64,000 nucleotides of DNA from Cricetomys ansorgei (GCA_026225945.1 JAMJFZ010000107.1:43452501-43516500); one strand, 5' to 3'; numbered from the stretch's first letter, positions 12,556 through 23,480 are shown. Notes: generated from the sequence alone by a model not told the origin. Numbers and translations are program-made.

Positions 12556-12790
12556 TTAATGTTTATTGAGGGCTTCTCACATTCTGGTTAAGCTCTGAAG
12601 ATGCACATTAGCTCATTTCATACTCTCCCTAACACTATGAGGAATGTATTAAAATTCCCATTTGACTTATGAGGAAGCTAACTCAGAAAACACGAAACAC
12701 TTCTTTAGGAAAGCTCAGTGAAGCAAGCTGGGACTCCAGGTAGTTGTAACTCTGAACTTCACGCTTTCATCTTAACCAAGATTCTACATG
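12556..12790 (+). repeat. MIR SINE
   Basis: TTAATGTTTATTGAGGGCTT, TAGCTCATTTCATACTCTCC, ACTATGAGGAATGTATTAAA, TTCCCATTTGACTTATGAGG and AAGCTGGGACTCCAGGTAG follow the MIR consensus over almost its full length in sense orientation. Confidence 0.85.
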
Positions 12791-15700
12791 TTCATTCTAT
12801 GTAGTTTATAGATGGTGCTGAACCTTTTGGAAGTTTCTGGTCAGTGCTGATGCAGTCCACTCAGAGAATTCTAAAAGTCAGGGTGTCATATTCTTTGTCC
12901 TTCAGAGCTGTTCTCATAGTCTTGTGAAAACGTATTTCACATAACAGAACAGAGCCAATTCTGTCCTGCGCTCCATTAGTGTGAACGTTCATTCAGATGT
13001 ATCTGTGAATTGACTGAATAGCATTTATTTGACATCTACTCAGAACTTATTTGTTGTTAAACTGGGAGTATAAAACCTGGAGCCAGCCTTGACTCATGAG
13101 CCCCACCACTGCCACCAGCTGCTGTTCCCTGGGCTCCTGGGTGGTAACTCTAGATATGAAGTCCTGTAGAAGCTGGAGTCTGCAGTGGTCAGACTTGGAG
13201 TCATAGAGGTGACTAATTTGCATGTGGTTGGACAGCTAGCTAGGATCCCTGACTCAGATCCTACTAAGAGAAATGAGAGGGACATGATGATAAAACCAAA
13301 AGAAAACAGTGTCTTAGTAGCTGCTACTCAGCTGGTCTCATGAAGGAAATACAGAACTCTGTTATCAGCCCCTCCTGAGCTGTATCCAGTACTGTACTGT
13401 GTCCAGTAGCTGTATGCGTAGTGCTCTTGGGTGCCATATTTTGTGAAGAAAACATAGAAACTTTTCTCCTGATCTAAGAAAAAGAGTATTTCTAGTGAAA
13501 AGGAACAAACGTATGCTACGACAATTTACTTTTATTTATTTCTCATTTAAATGTCAGCATTGAACTTTGGTTTGAGCAAAAGAGCGATGACATGGCCAAA
13601 AACTACTGTAACTTGGAAGTTAGACATTTTTTAAAAAAGAAGACAGAGTGTCAAAGCCAAATCATCTTTTATTTAGGTGAAAGAAGGTATGTCTGTAGCA
13701 TATTGTACCTTAAAAGTAAGCAAAGAAGCAGTTCTCTCTCTCTCTCTCTTTCTCTCTCCTGGCTCACTGTGTAATTTTTCATTTGTGAATGGTAGCTGGA
13801 AGATGAATTACTTTGCAGGAAATGGAAAGTTAAACAAATACTGTCTCAGACTGGGACTTACAAACAATATTAATTATAAATGAAGAAACTGTGCAACTCC
13901 AAGACATCCAATTTTGGTTGTGTTATAGCGAACTGATAGATGGAATCCAATTTCCTTTTTGCGTTATTTAAATCTATGTTGCGGTTCCTGAGCAAAAGGC
14001 CTTGAACAAACTCGATAAGGAAGAATAATGCATACAAAGTACACATTCTTTCCCAAACTGGAAAGGACATGCATTCCTCCTCTCTATCTCCCACAACTTG
14101 GCCAGCTAAGCACGGATTGTACTTGGGAATAAGTCAAGAATAAAATCATAGACTTCAAGGAAGCTATGTTAAAAACTGTTTGTTTGTTTTTTTTAATATT
14201 TGAATTTTCATTTAGAAAATCTAAAATTAATGGTAAGTAAAGAAATGGTTGTCTCTCTGCCCCAATCAAGGGGTTCCTTACTGGCCCCTCCTTTTCTGTT
14301 GGCATTAGCATTCTGTTGCAGGCAAAGGGTGGAGAATCTCTGGGTCTCTGTAATGGGGTGATGTGGGGGGAAGGGCTTGTTGTAAGCCTTCAAATGCTGT
14401 TTTCCCACAGGGCCTGAGTCTAGTCCTGTGGCACTAATTCTCACCACACATTAGCACTGATATCTCTCCGTCTCTTCAGCCTCAAGACAGCCTCATGTAA
14501 GTGGTGAGCGAGTTCTCTCCTGCTTTCTGTTCTGTTTACTGACCTGTAGATGATGGTGCTAGCCCAGCAGGTAGGTGCTTAGCATTCTTTGGGAAAAGGA
14601 AGGCCCTGAGTTGAAGCCAATACTGTGGTCCTTTGAAACTGGACGAGGCACAGTCACCCGTCCTACACCATAGCATCCCAGCCTTCCGGAGATGGCCACA
14701 GAGAATGAACATGAGCATGAACTCTCGTGTTCACGTTCAGCCAAGAATAACCACAACACAGCTCTCTGAGCTCTGAGCATCTATTGATGTCATAATTCTT
14801 GGTGACACATCCTTTCCATTTTGGTATGCAGCCATTATCTTTTTGATACCTTTGGTTGGACAAAGTATTTGAGACTGCACTCTGCCAGCAGTGGGTGCAT
14901 AATGACCCCAGGACCAACAACTTCATATACTGCCTGGTCCTGCTGTGGTGTTTACATCCACACTCTGGATTTCCCTTCCTCATCATTATGCTCAATATGC
15001 CCATTGCTCTTCTGTTCTTAAGTCTCACTGCTATCCTAGTCCATCGAGTATGTTTGATATCATTCATCCTTAAGCAAGAAGGTTCAGACCCTGATCTCTT
15101 CTCTTCTGGGTCTCCTGCTTCTTTGGAAGTTCATCCTTGTGAAATAAAACATGGGCATGAGGCAGGACTCAGGAGCTTCAGTGGGTAAAATGCACATAGA
15201 TATGCTGATGGACAGTGACATCTATCTCCTCCCCTCAAAGTGGGCAAGACCCAGAATGCTTCCATGTCCCAATGAGAGAGTAATGAGGGATTGGACTTAG
15301 ATCTATACGTTAACGACTGAATATCACACACAGTGCCATTTACTTGTAGGTAACTGCTTTTACTCTTGAGTCTTCTAACTGTATTTCATTTTTTTCTTTT
15401 TCTGGGTTTAACACTTCAACATCCATGAAACCTTGTTAATCAAGCAGAGTCTTTCTAGATGGTTCCACTCCAAAGAACCACTATCATAGCTGACTTCTGT
15501 CTTATTCCCAACCCCAGGGTGGAGGGACATGTTCCTGGAGCCTTTACTCATTGTTTCCTAGGCATGGGCCTGCTGCTCTGAGAATCATATTCAAGCCTGC
15601 AGATACTAAACACTGAATACAGTGTTCAGTGTTCTTGCCTGGTATCTCTGAGGCAGAACCCAGTCAGTCCTGAGTCTTCACAGATGACCACACCTCTACA

Positions 15701-15986
15701 CTGCGCTCACAGGGAGTATTTGCCAGAGTCTGCTTCTCAGACCTGGGGGAGAGATGCTGAAAAAGTAAAAGCATTCCATAGACAGAGAGGAGTTGACTCA
15801 GACAGTTGCCAGACAGCTTTGGGACGGAAAACAACCTCCTAAAATGTAAAATAGTGATCCTATCTGCACCTGTGACAGTGATTTCTAAAGCAGGGTCCTC
15901 TTGAAAGAGGCTATGTTAGCTGATTAAAGAGGAGCATTCAAAGCCAGAATGGAGGTTGGTCAGTGGGGAATACCTAACAAGGATAA
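12791..15986. other. Intergenic, nothing recognised except a small (TC)n
   Basis: No gene, RNA or repeat family recognised in 3.2 kb apart from (TC)n at 13733-13759. A 134-codon minus-strand open frame at 14663-15067 and overlapping plus frames have no recognisable domain or splice context. Confidence 0.45.
13733..13759. repeat. (TC)n microsatellite
   Basis: About 13 TC units with one TTT interruption. Confidence 0.85.
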
Positions 15987-16335
15987 TGTGGTGATTTGAA
16001 TGAAAATTGCCTCCATAGGCTCATAGGGAGTGGCATTATTTGGAAGTGTGGCCTTGTTGGAGTAGATGTGGCCTTGTTGGAGGAAATATGCCATTGGGGC
16101 TGGGCTTTGAGGTTTCGAATGCTCAAGCCAAGCCCAGTGGCTAACTCTCTCTTCCTGCTGATCTAGATGTAAAACTCTCAGTTCCTTCTCCAGCATCATG
16201 TCTGCCTGCATGCTGCCATGCTTCCCACCATGATGATAATGGACTCTGAACTGAATTGTTCCAGAGCTGTAAAGAGATTCTGTGGAGAATGACTTCTCTT
16301 CTAATGAGAAGAATGTTGCCCAAATATAAACACTC
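15987..16335 (+). mobile_element. Solitary LTR of the ERVL-MaLR class, 3' end lost
   Basis: Starts TGTGGTGATTTGAATG, as in rodent MT/ORR1-type MaLR LTRs. It continues with TAGGGAGTGGCATTATTTGG, a duplicated TGTGGCCTTGTTGGAG (16047 and 16067, period 20), GTAAAACTCTCAGTTCCTTC, CATGTCTGCCTGCATGCTGC and ATGATGATAATGGACTCTGA. The usual CACAGCAAT...AAGACA end is missing, so the copy is truncated or diverged there. Subfamily not determined. Confidence 0.75.
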
Positions 16336-16369
16336 AATTAAAATTTATTAGCTGATATTTTACATTCTG

Positions 16370-16704
16370 TTTTATTGAGGTAAAGTTTATATACAGTAAA
16401 AAGCACCCACTTAAAGAGTAAAAATTCAATTTATCTAAAGGATACAATGAGCCATGCTTTCACATTAGTACAAGCCTATGAAGTCACTGCTCAGATTAAT
16501 ATGTAGAATATTTTCATTGCCCCAGAACATTTTCTTCTGTCCCTTTGAAGTTCTCACCTCCTCTCTCTAGCCTCAGGCAATGGTTGATCTGCTTTTTGTC
16601 ACCACTGACTTGATTTGTATTTTCTTGAATTTTAACTAGATAGTATCCTACAGTGGGGACATTTCCATGTCTGGCTTCTGTCATCACTGAATTGCCATTC
16701 ATAA
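16370..16704. repeat. Ancient L1M fragment, left part
   Basis: TTTATTGAGGTAAAGTTTAT, CATTGCCCCAGAACATTTTC, GGCAATGGTTGATCTGCTTT and CATGTCTGGCTTCTGTCAT match in order an old mammalian L1 3' region (..TTTATTGAGATATAATTCACATACC.. AGAACATTTTCATCACCCC.. TGTCTGGCTTCTTTCAC). The match continues after an inserted LTR at 17073. Confidence 0.7.
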
Positions 16705-17072
16705 TGATTGCGATGGCTAGTCTTCGTTGTCAGTGTAACTGGATTTAGAATCACCTAGGAGACACACCTCCGGGAGAGCATATAAGTCTGTTTTCAGAGC
16801 AGTGTAACTGAGAAGACACACCCTGAATATGGGGAGCAGCATTCCATGAGCTGAGGTCTCAGACTGAATAAAAAGGGGGGAAAGGAGAAAATTCAAAGAA
16901 CTCTGGTGTTCATCTCTCTTTACTTTCTATCAACAGGATGTAGCTAGCCACCATACCTTCTCTTCTTTGTAGTCATGAGCCGCGCCCACCCTCTCTAATG
17001 TGATGGACCATATCTCCACTATAAGCCTTTTCTCTCTTAAGTTGCTTCCTGTCAGGTGTTTGCTCACAACCA
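16705..17072 (+). mobile_element. LTR-type insertion within the L1M
   Basis: TGATTGCGATGGCTAGTCTT opens it, resembling the TGTGATGGCTAGTCTTGATTGTCAAC start of rodent LTRs. It continues with CATGAGCTGAGGTCTCAGAC then TGAATAAAAAGG, a GTTCATCTCTCTTTACTTTC block and TCTCTTAAGTTGCTTCCTGT, then CAGGTGTTTGCTCACAACCA as the end. L1M sequence lies on both sides, so this inserted into it. MaLR-like; the exact family is unsure. Confidence 0.6.
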
Positions 17073-17450
17073 TGGATTTTTAAATATAATGATTTAAAGT
17101 TCACCTGGGTGACAAGTGTCTAATACTCCTCTGATCCTGTAGCCTTTCTCCAGTTTTTGCTAAGTGGCCTTCTGTCATATGGACACACCAAGGCTTGTTT
17201 ATCCCCACCTGTTGATGAGGTTTGTTGTAGGCTTGTTTTAAATGATGTGGCTGCGAACATTGACGTATGACTTTGTGTGGATTTTTATTTTCATTTCTCC
17301 AGGTGAGTATCTAGGATGGACTAACATGATTCCACACATGTATATTCCTCTTTGACAGAGACTACCGCATGGTTTTCCAGCGTGGTTTCAGTATCTAAAT
17401 TCGGCAGTGTTTGAGTTCTAGTGGCTCCATATCTCTACCAACATTTGACA
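17073..17450. repeat. Ancient L1M fragment, right part
   Basis: Continuation of the L1M match: TTGTTTATCCCCACCTGTTG, GTGGCTGCGAACATTGACGT, ATTTTCATTTCTCCAGGTGA, GCATGGTTTTCCAGCGTGGT and CTCTACCAACATTTGACAT follow the old L1 order (..TTTATCCATTCACCAGTTGATGG.. GCTATGAACATTCGTGTACA.. CTGTTTTCCAAAGTGGCTGC). Confidence 0.7.
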
Positions 17451-17834
17451 TTTCCCTCTCTCCCTCCATTTTTTTTTTGATAATGTTTGGATTTAGCATA
17501 CAAAATAGTGGGTTTCATTATAATATCTTCTTACATATAACATTTGGCATTGTAATATAATATACATCACTTCTTATTAAGGTGTAAATTCATGTAGAGT
17601 GATTGTTATAAATATAATTTGATTATGTATAGCATAAATATTCCTGGATAACTTTTGGCTTTTGGTGGATGAAGAGAGTTTTGGAGCTATCATCTCCCCT
17701 TTATCCTTTAAGTTAAATTAAATCAGATACCAGGAAGGGAGTGTCATATTCCCTAAGTTTCCTGGGGATCTATAACTCATTGGAGTGGTGGTTAACCAAT
17801 GACATGATTTTTAAGATTCTAACCAGAAAATAGA

Positions 17835-18175
17835 ATTTCTTTTTCTTTCTTTCTTTATTTTTTAGTTCATTTTTCTTCTCTCATATAATACGTATCAACA
17901 CCCTTCCTACCCTCCCTCCATTCCTCCCAACACCCCCCATCTTCCCTCTCTTCCTATTATATACCCTCCCCACTCTCCCCCACTCATCCCCACTCCTGCT
18001 TCTCCCCCATAGAAGAGCACAGTCCTCCCAGGGTCACTGCTCAAACAGGGCACAACAAGACGGGACAAGGCCGGGCACCAGTCCCTACATCAAGGGTAGA
18101 CTAGGCAACCCAGCTGGAGGAAATGGGTCCCAAAGGCAGGCAAAAGCGTCGGAGAACCCCCACATACACTTTAGC
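17835..18175 (-). repeat. Rodent L1 fragment, antisense
   Basis: A C-rich stretch (CCCTCCATTCCTCCCAACAC and onward) is followed by GGTAGACTAGGCAACCCAGC, TGGAGGAAATGGGTCCCAAA and GGCAGGCAAAAGCGTCGGAG, which resembles the reversed 3' part of rodent L1 (..CCAGGCAGCCCAGCTAGAAGAACAGATCCCA). No intact reading frame. Confidence 0.65.
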
Positions 18176-18610
18176 CTGTAGAGTTACAACTAGGGAGGGA
18201 TAAACAGCAAGAACATATTAAAAATTATGAGAGCGAAAAAATACAACTATTACGAGATAGGGGAACTAGATTGCAATGTGACAATTCTCAAATGATGATT
18301 GCCACACTCCCATCTTCAAACTGTAGCTGCGCCTACAGATTTCCAAGGCTGGATGCAGAGTGAATTTTAAGCTACCCTCTAGGTTGTTTTCCTCCAGGTT
18401 TTCACCTCCACCATCCCTCTAGCCATGCTTACAAAGGTTTTAGAGGCCAAGAGTTGTGAGAAGCAGCAGCAGATGCAACTAATTTTCTGTTTTGCCTCTA
18501 GGTCCCGTGACTGCTCACTACGGTCTCTACTATGCAGTGACAATCAAATAGATCAGAGGAGAGGAAGGCGTGAGTGGAGTGGGCACCGAGGCTCCATCTG
18601 GCTACGGCAA

Positions 18611-19028
18611 GTGCTCTGAGGAGTCTTGATTTTTATGTCAACTTGATAAAAACTATAATCATCTGGGAGGAGGGAACCTTAACTGAGAAAATGCCTCCAT
18701 AAGATCCAGCTGTAGGCAAGTCTGTAGGGCATTTTCTTTATCAGTGATTGAGATGGGAGGGCCCAGCCCATTGTGGGTGGTACCACGCTGGGCTGGCGGT
18801 TCTGGGTTCTATAAGAAACCTGAGCAAACCGTGGAGGAACGAGCCAGTGAACAGCACTCCTCCTTGAGCATAACGTCAGTTTCTGCCTCCAGGTTCCTAC
18901 TTGGTTTGCGTTCCTGCCTTGGCGTCCCTCAAGTGATTCAGGGTATGGAAACCAAATAACCCCTTCCCTCTCCAAGTTGTTTTTGGTGGTGGTGTTTCAT
19001 CACAGCAATAAGAACCCTAACCAAGACA
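18611..19028 (+). mobile_element. 5' LTR of a MaLR element
   Basis: ATTTTTATGTCAACTTGATA near the start, AGAAAATGCCTCCATAAGAT, AGGGCCCAGCCCATTGTGGG, TTCTGGGTTCTATAAGAAAC, CTGCCTCCAGGTTCCTACTT, and the end CATCACAGCAATAAGAACCC then TAACCAAGACA. This is the rodent MaLR LTR pattern. The second copy of the same LTR is at 20077-20420. Confidence 0.85.
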
Positions 19029-20076
19029 GAAGTTTGTATCAGGATCATGGGAGATTGCTGTGACAGACATGACCACGTGTTTGGAGGAGGACTATGGAAA
19101 GCCTTTGGAACTTCGGGTAGAGAAGCCGTTGGATTTTTAAAGCTGGGCAAACTTGTGGGAACTTGGAAGATTAGAGGACAATGCTGATAGGGGCCTGGCC
19201 TGTGAATCTGCAGAGGGAAGCAAAGACTATCAGGGCCATTTGAGATTTTGAATTAAGAATCTGTGGTTCTGATCAGCCAGGGCTGAAGAATCAGCTGCGA
19301 ATAACAAGAGATCAGCACTGTTGATGTAAAGCTGTTGAGTTTCTGGGACACTTAATACTTCTCAGCTGGAGCAGAGAGCTCAGCTGTAATGAAGAAGAGA
19401 TCAACATCTCTGAGGTGAAGTCTTCTGGGAAGTGTTTCCTCAGGGTCAGCACGCAGAAGCCGTGTTCCAGAGGGGACCAAGGTGGTACCCTGCTCTGGTA
19501 GCTGAACTTGGTAGTGCAAGAGTCACCCAGATGTGGTACTGGTTTTGAAGGCATGAGGGGTCATGGAGAATAGCTGACACATGGTGCTGTATGGCAGGGC
19601 TAGAGTCCTTGAAGAGAGCCCAGGAGAGGCCATTGGTGAAGATGCAGCCCAGTTGCAGCAGAAGACCCCAACACTTTGGAGATGCCAGTACCATGGGAGG
19701 ACTGCCAAGAACTGCAGCAGCAGTGGAGAGGAGCAGGCCTGAGTCTAGGAGATACTTGGTGTGGGCTACTGAGAGTGGAGCTGGATATGACGCAGGCCGT
19801 TGGAGGAGCCCATAGATCGTAAGTGAACCTCAGAGTTATATACACTGTTGGGGGTTGGTTTTTACTTTGATTTCATTATATTGTGTCATGGTTCTTTCTT
19901 ATTAGAATAAGAAAACAATTTATTTTGATTTTTCAGGCGTCCATAGTTGAGAGATTGTGAACTTTTAAGTGTTCGAATTTTTAAAGTTGGAATGTTTTAT
20001 ATTGCGATGTTGATGATAATATGCGATCTTGGTGAGGAGTAAGAAAAAAAGTTATATAGCTTACCAGTGATGTGTT
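19029..20076 (+). mobile_element. MaLR internal region (non-coding)
   Basis: Sequence between the two matching LTRs, about 1.05 kb. It opens GAAGTTTGTATCAGGATCAT then GGGAGATTGCTGTGACAGA, like the ..GGTACCAGGAGTGGGGTATTGCTGTGACAGA start of MaLR internal sequences. No gag, pol or env frame is present; MaLRs are non-autonomous and depended on ERVL proteins (family knowledge). Confidence 0.8.
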
Positions 20077-20420
20077 TGTGCTGGCTAGACACAAGCTAGA
20101 GTCATCTGAGAGGAGGGAACCTGAATTGAGAAAATACCTCCTTAAGATCCGGCTGTAAGCAAGCCTGCAGATTATTTTCTTAATCAGTGATTGATGTAAG
20201 AGGGCCCAGGTCATTGTGGTGGTACCAACCCTGGGCTTCTATAAGAAATTAGGTCTCTGCATCAGTCCCTGCCTCCAGGTTCCTGCTCAGTGTGCATTCC
20301 TGCTTTGGCTTCCCTCCATGGACTACGATGCAGGATATGTAAGCCAAGCAAGCCCTGCACACCTCACGTTGCTTTTGGTCATAGTGCTTCGTCACAGCAA
20401 TAATAACCCTACATAAGACA
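20077..20420 (+). mobile_element. 3' LTR of the same MaLR element
   Basis: TGTGCTGGCTAGACACAAGC start, CTAGAGTCATCTGAGAGGAG, AGAAAATACCTCCTTAAGAT, CTGCCTCCAGGTTCCTGCTC and the end CGTCACAGCAATAATAACCC then TACATAAGACA. About 75 bp shorter than the 5' LTR through internal deletions. Clear flanking target duplication not found. Confidence 0.85.
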
Positions 20421-20690
20421 AGCCCCCATCTCTAAATGGGGATCATAGATGATTGCTGGCTTCTGGAAGAGAGAACCAGTTGTCTTTTGAGGGTGTGGCC
20501 TCCTGTGGGTTGACCAGGCTCTGGTGCTGGCCTCACACTTAGGACTATATCGGGAGCATGAATTGGACTCAGTGGGTTGGGGGAGTTGGTGGGGAGGTGA
20601 GGGGGACCTAGGAGGAGTTGGGGTGAATATAATCAAAACATGTTGCATGAAATTCTCAAAATTAATAAAAAAAATATTATGCTAAAAAAG
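20421..20690 (+). repeat. Rodent L1 3' end, sense
   Basis: GAATTGGACTCAGTGGGTTG, a G-rich stretch, GGTGAATATAATCAAAACAT, TGTTGCATGAAATTCTCAAA and ATTAATAAAAAAAATATT are the rodent L1 3' UTR and tail. Directly abuts the MaLR 3' LTR, so either the LTR element landed in L1 or the L1 fragment is its neighbour by chance. Confidence 0.85.
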
Positions 20691-21242
20691 AGGTTGGGTC
20701 TAGAAGAAAATATTCTGGCCATTGAGTATCCTCTTTAAGAGGCTAGAGGCCCCCATCTTTTCTTCATTCTGTCTCTCATGTCTTGGCCATATGGTAAGTA
20801 TTTCTGTTCTGCCCCACATTTCTGTTATATTATGTGGCTTTGTCATTGCTTTCCCCCCGTCCCCCAATCAGACCGATTTATCATGAGCTGGGATACATGA
20901 AACCACAAGACCAGATCTTTTATTTTTATACATTGAGTAGCTAATACTTCTACATGCTATTGCAGTGGCTTTCGTGCTGAGTCCCAGCCCTGTGGTGCCT
21001 GGTGTGTAGTGTTGGTACCGTCTGTGCCTTCCTACCCAATGCTCGGCTCGTGTGGGATGGAGGCTGAGGAAGGGGAGGTTGGTCTGAGGGCGGCAGCCTG
21101 GCTCCGCTGTTTCTTGACCTCAGTTTCCTCTGATTTAGTTACTTCCTTGCAGATGATGTACACTTACAAATGTCTACCATGGAGATCATAGAGATGAGAG
21201 TCGGGACACTGTGTGAGTGGTCTTTCTGTTCAGAATTCTTTC

Positions 21243-21252
21243 CTATTTTTAA
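21243..21252. promoter_or_regulatory. MEF2-type site CTATTTTTAA
   Basis: Exact match to YTA(A/T)4TAR, 737 bp before the second site. Single sites of this kind occur by chance in AT-rich DNA. Confidence 0.3.
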
Positions 21253-21988
21253 ACGTTCATGAATGTTCAGTTCTGACCATTTCTTGTCATGCTTTCAAGG
21301 ACATAGTAGGAAAACAGGATGAAAAAAGTCCTTCTGGTGTCTTCACTTTCTGATTTTTGGCAGCCTCAGTGCTTGGGGACAGGCAACATGAAGGAGAAAG
21401 ATGATGGCTCACAAAAGGTTAATTATTCCCACTGAATCACAAAAACTTGGCATACCATGGCTCTCTTCCTTTGAGCTTCCATTCTGTCTGGTCTCCCAGA
21501 CAGCACCAAACTTAGCCTCTCCTCTCGAAGATTCTCCATGTTTTTCTCCAGCAAACCCTGGAGTAAGTTTTGTTACCACGATCCCAGAGGTTTCCATGCC
21601 TACCCGTCCTGTTTTCTCAACTAGCCAGTTCTCAGGCTGGCAAGAGGGAACTGACTTAAGTGCAGAAACATTCCAACTTTCAGAGAGATTAACTGGCCGT
21701 GAGCACTCCCACAGATCCTCTGCGGTGCTCTCTGGGAAGGTCCATGAGCTCTTTATAAATGTGATGATTTCCCCGCACTTCTCCAGCTGAAACGTAACAT
21801 CCATCAAAACCTTTCCCCCCCGCAGCTGCCAATGAAAGGCCCTCTTCCCTCTCCACCCGTGCTCTGGACTCCAGCTGTTCTTTGGGTGAGCAAGTTTTCC
21901 ACTTCTCAGAGCTTTACCTGTTGTTGCAAACACATAATCTTCCAGCTCTCTTGACGATGATGCTTCCCATGGTGTTTGACGCTGAAGA

Positions 21989-21998
21989 CTAAAAATAG
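21989..21998. promoter_or_regulatory. MEF2-type site CTAAAAATAG
   Basis: Exact match to YTA(A/T)4TAR. It lies 112 bp from the nearest of three clustered CAGCTG E-boxes. Binding is not shown by sequence alone. Confidence 0.4.
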
Positions 21999-22844
21999 CA
22001 AGACGAAGCCTGGCGTGTTCTCCAAGGAGATAAAGTTGAATAACATAACTGGATTATTCTTGGTTATCTTGCAGATATCCGCGTGACCAGACGTCTGCAA
22101 ATGGTGGTGAGATCATTTCTAGCCGCCTCTTAATCTGTTCGCAGATGGCTTCTGAAAGCATTCTGAGAGGGTCTTATTTACTTTTAATTTTTTTTTTTAA
22201 CCCCCTCAAGACAAAAGCAGCCAACAGTGTTAGAAGTTTGCACATTGGGGTTTGCCATTTTGACTTTCAGGAGTAACTTCTGGTTGCGCCCCTCCTCCCC
22301 CCAATCCCTTATTCCCCATCTCAGGATTTCCTCTTGGGGACGGGGTAGCTGTACTCTTTCAAAGTGGTTGCTAAGAAAGACTCTTCTCTGTTTATAGGCT
22401 CCTAACAAATCCTGGCAGCTGAACGACAAATATGGTGCTGTGCTTGCAGGAAAGGGTGGAAGGAGGCCAGCAATTAGCAGCCCGGAGCACAAAGGCCCAC
22501 AATGAGGCCTTTGAGAGCGTGGGCTGGCATCATGGGTGCATAGACTGCTTGATAGAATTCAAAAAGGTGTTTGCCTTATGCCCTCAGTGACAAATTTATT
22601 TCCACAAATCAGCCATGCTTGTATAAAACTTGACCACACTATAAAGGAGAAGAGATTTTTGTTTTTTGTGTTTTCCCTCTTTGCATCTTAGAGAAACATG
22701 GGAGCCAAAACTCAGTGTTTGTTTGTATCCAGTTTCTTTGCTCTTTGGGGCAAAGGCTGGAACTTCATAGTCTAATGTAGGCAACCCCAGGGTAGGTGTA
22801 GCCATATGTGCTGCTCTTGTCTTTTTGTTTAGGGGAGTTATTCC

Positions 22845-22994
22845 ATTTTCTTTCTGAGACAGGGTCTCACTTATGTAACCCTGGCTAGACTAGAACCCAT
22901 TCTGTAGACTAGGCTGGTCTTGAACTCATAAAGCTCTGCCTGGCCCTGCTTCTGAAGCCCTGGGCTTAAAGGCTGATGCTACCATGTCCGGCTT
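22845..22994 (-). repeat. B1 SINE, antisense
   Basis: TTCTGAGACAGGGTCTCACT, CTGTAGACTAGGCTGGTCTT, GAACTCATAAAGCTCTGCCT and GGCTTAAAGGCTGATGCTAC then CATGTCCGGC: reversed B1 over its full length, moderately diverged. Confidence 0.88.
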
Positions 22995-23109
22995 ATTCCA
23001 CTTTGTTTTTGTTGTTGTTTGCCTTAGAGCAGGGCCATAGTGATGGAACCACAAAGAAAAGAGAATGGCGACATCTTTCTCGTTATCCCCGGTGCATGAG
23101 TGGATGGTG

Positions 23110-23480
23110 TGGTGAATGTGCATGTTAGAACTCCGTCCCTACTGAAGGCGTTGCAAGTGTTGGCGGTGGGACTTTTAAGAGATGATTAGGTTGTGAGGGA
23201 TTTGTCCTTGTGAATGGGATATCCTGGGATACCTAATGAACTGAGGGAGTGCATTAGTTATCACAGGAACAGGTTCCTAATAAAAGCATGACTTCACACT
23301 CCACGTTATCCCTCTCCTCCTCCTGTCTCCTCTTCTCTTTCCTCCTCTCTCCTACCTTCCTCCAAGGAATCACACAGAAAGAATGCCATCGCCAGATCGA
23401 GCCCTTGATCTTGGCCTCTCAGTCTCTAGAACCATAGAAACCTCTGTTCTTTGTAAATCATTCTTACCTTAAATATTCTG
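23110..23480 (+). mobile_element. Old MaLR LTR (MLT1/MST-like)
   Basis: AGAGATGATTAGGTTGTGAG, GTCCTTGTGAATGGGATATC, the CT-rich centre, AGAATGCCATCGCCAGATCG, CCCTTGATCTTGGCCTCTCA and GTCTCTAGAACCATAGAAAC follow the old mammalian MaLR order (..GGTGATTAGGTCATGAGGG.. CCTTGATCTTGGACTTCCCAGCCTCCAGAACTGTGAGAAA). Shared in type with non-rodent mammals. Confidence 0.75.

Larger units (their letters stand above)
20691..22844. other. Repeat-free intergenic block with clustered muscle-type sites
   Basis: 2.1 kb with no recognised interspersed repeat. It holds two exact MEF2-type sites (21243-21252 and 21989-21998), three CAGCTG E-boxes within 94 bp (21784, 21823, 21872) and a fourth at 22416. A 174-codon open frame lies on the minus strand at 21409-21933 and a 129-codon one on the plus strand at 21401-21790; neither resembles a known protein. 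Best reading is non-coding, possibly regulatory. Confidence 0.4.

Noticed and set aside
14663..15067. 134-codon minus-strand open frame
   Set aside because: Cys/His-rich by composition but with no spaced zinc-finger pattern, no splice context, and competing frames on the other strand.
15960..16337. 125-codon minus-strand open frame
   Set aside because: Lies antisense within a solitary MaLR LTR; such LTRs encode no protein.
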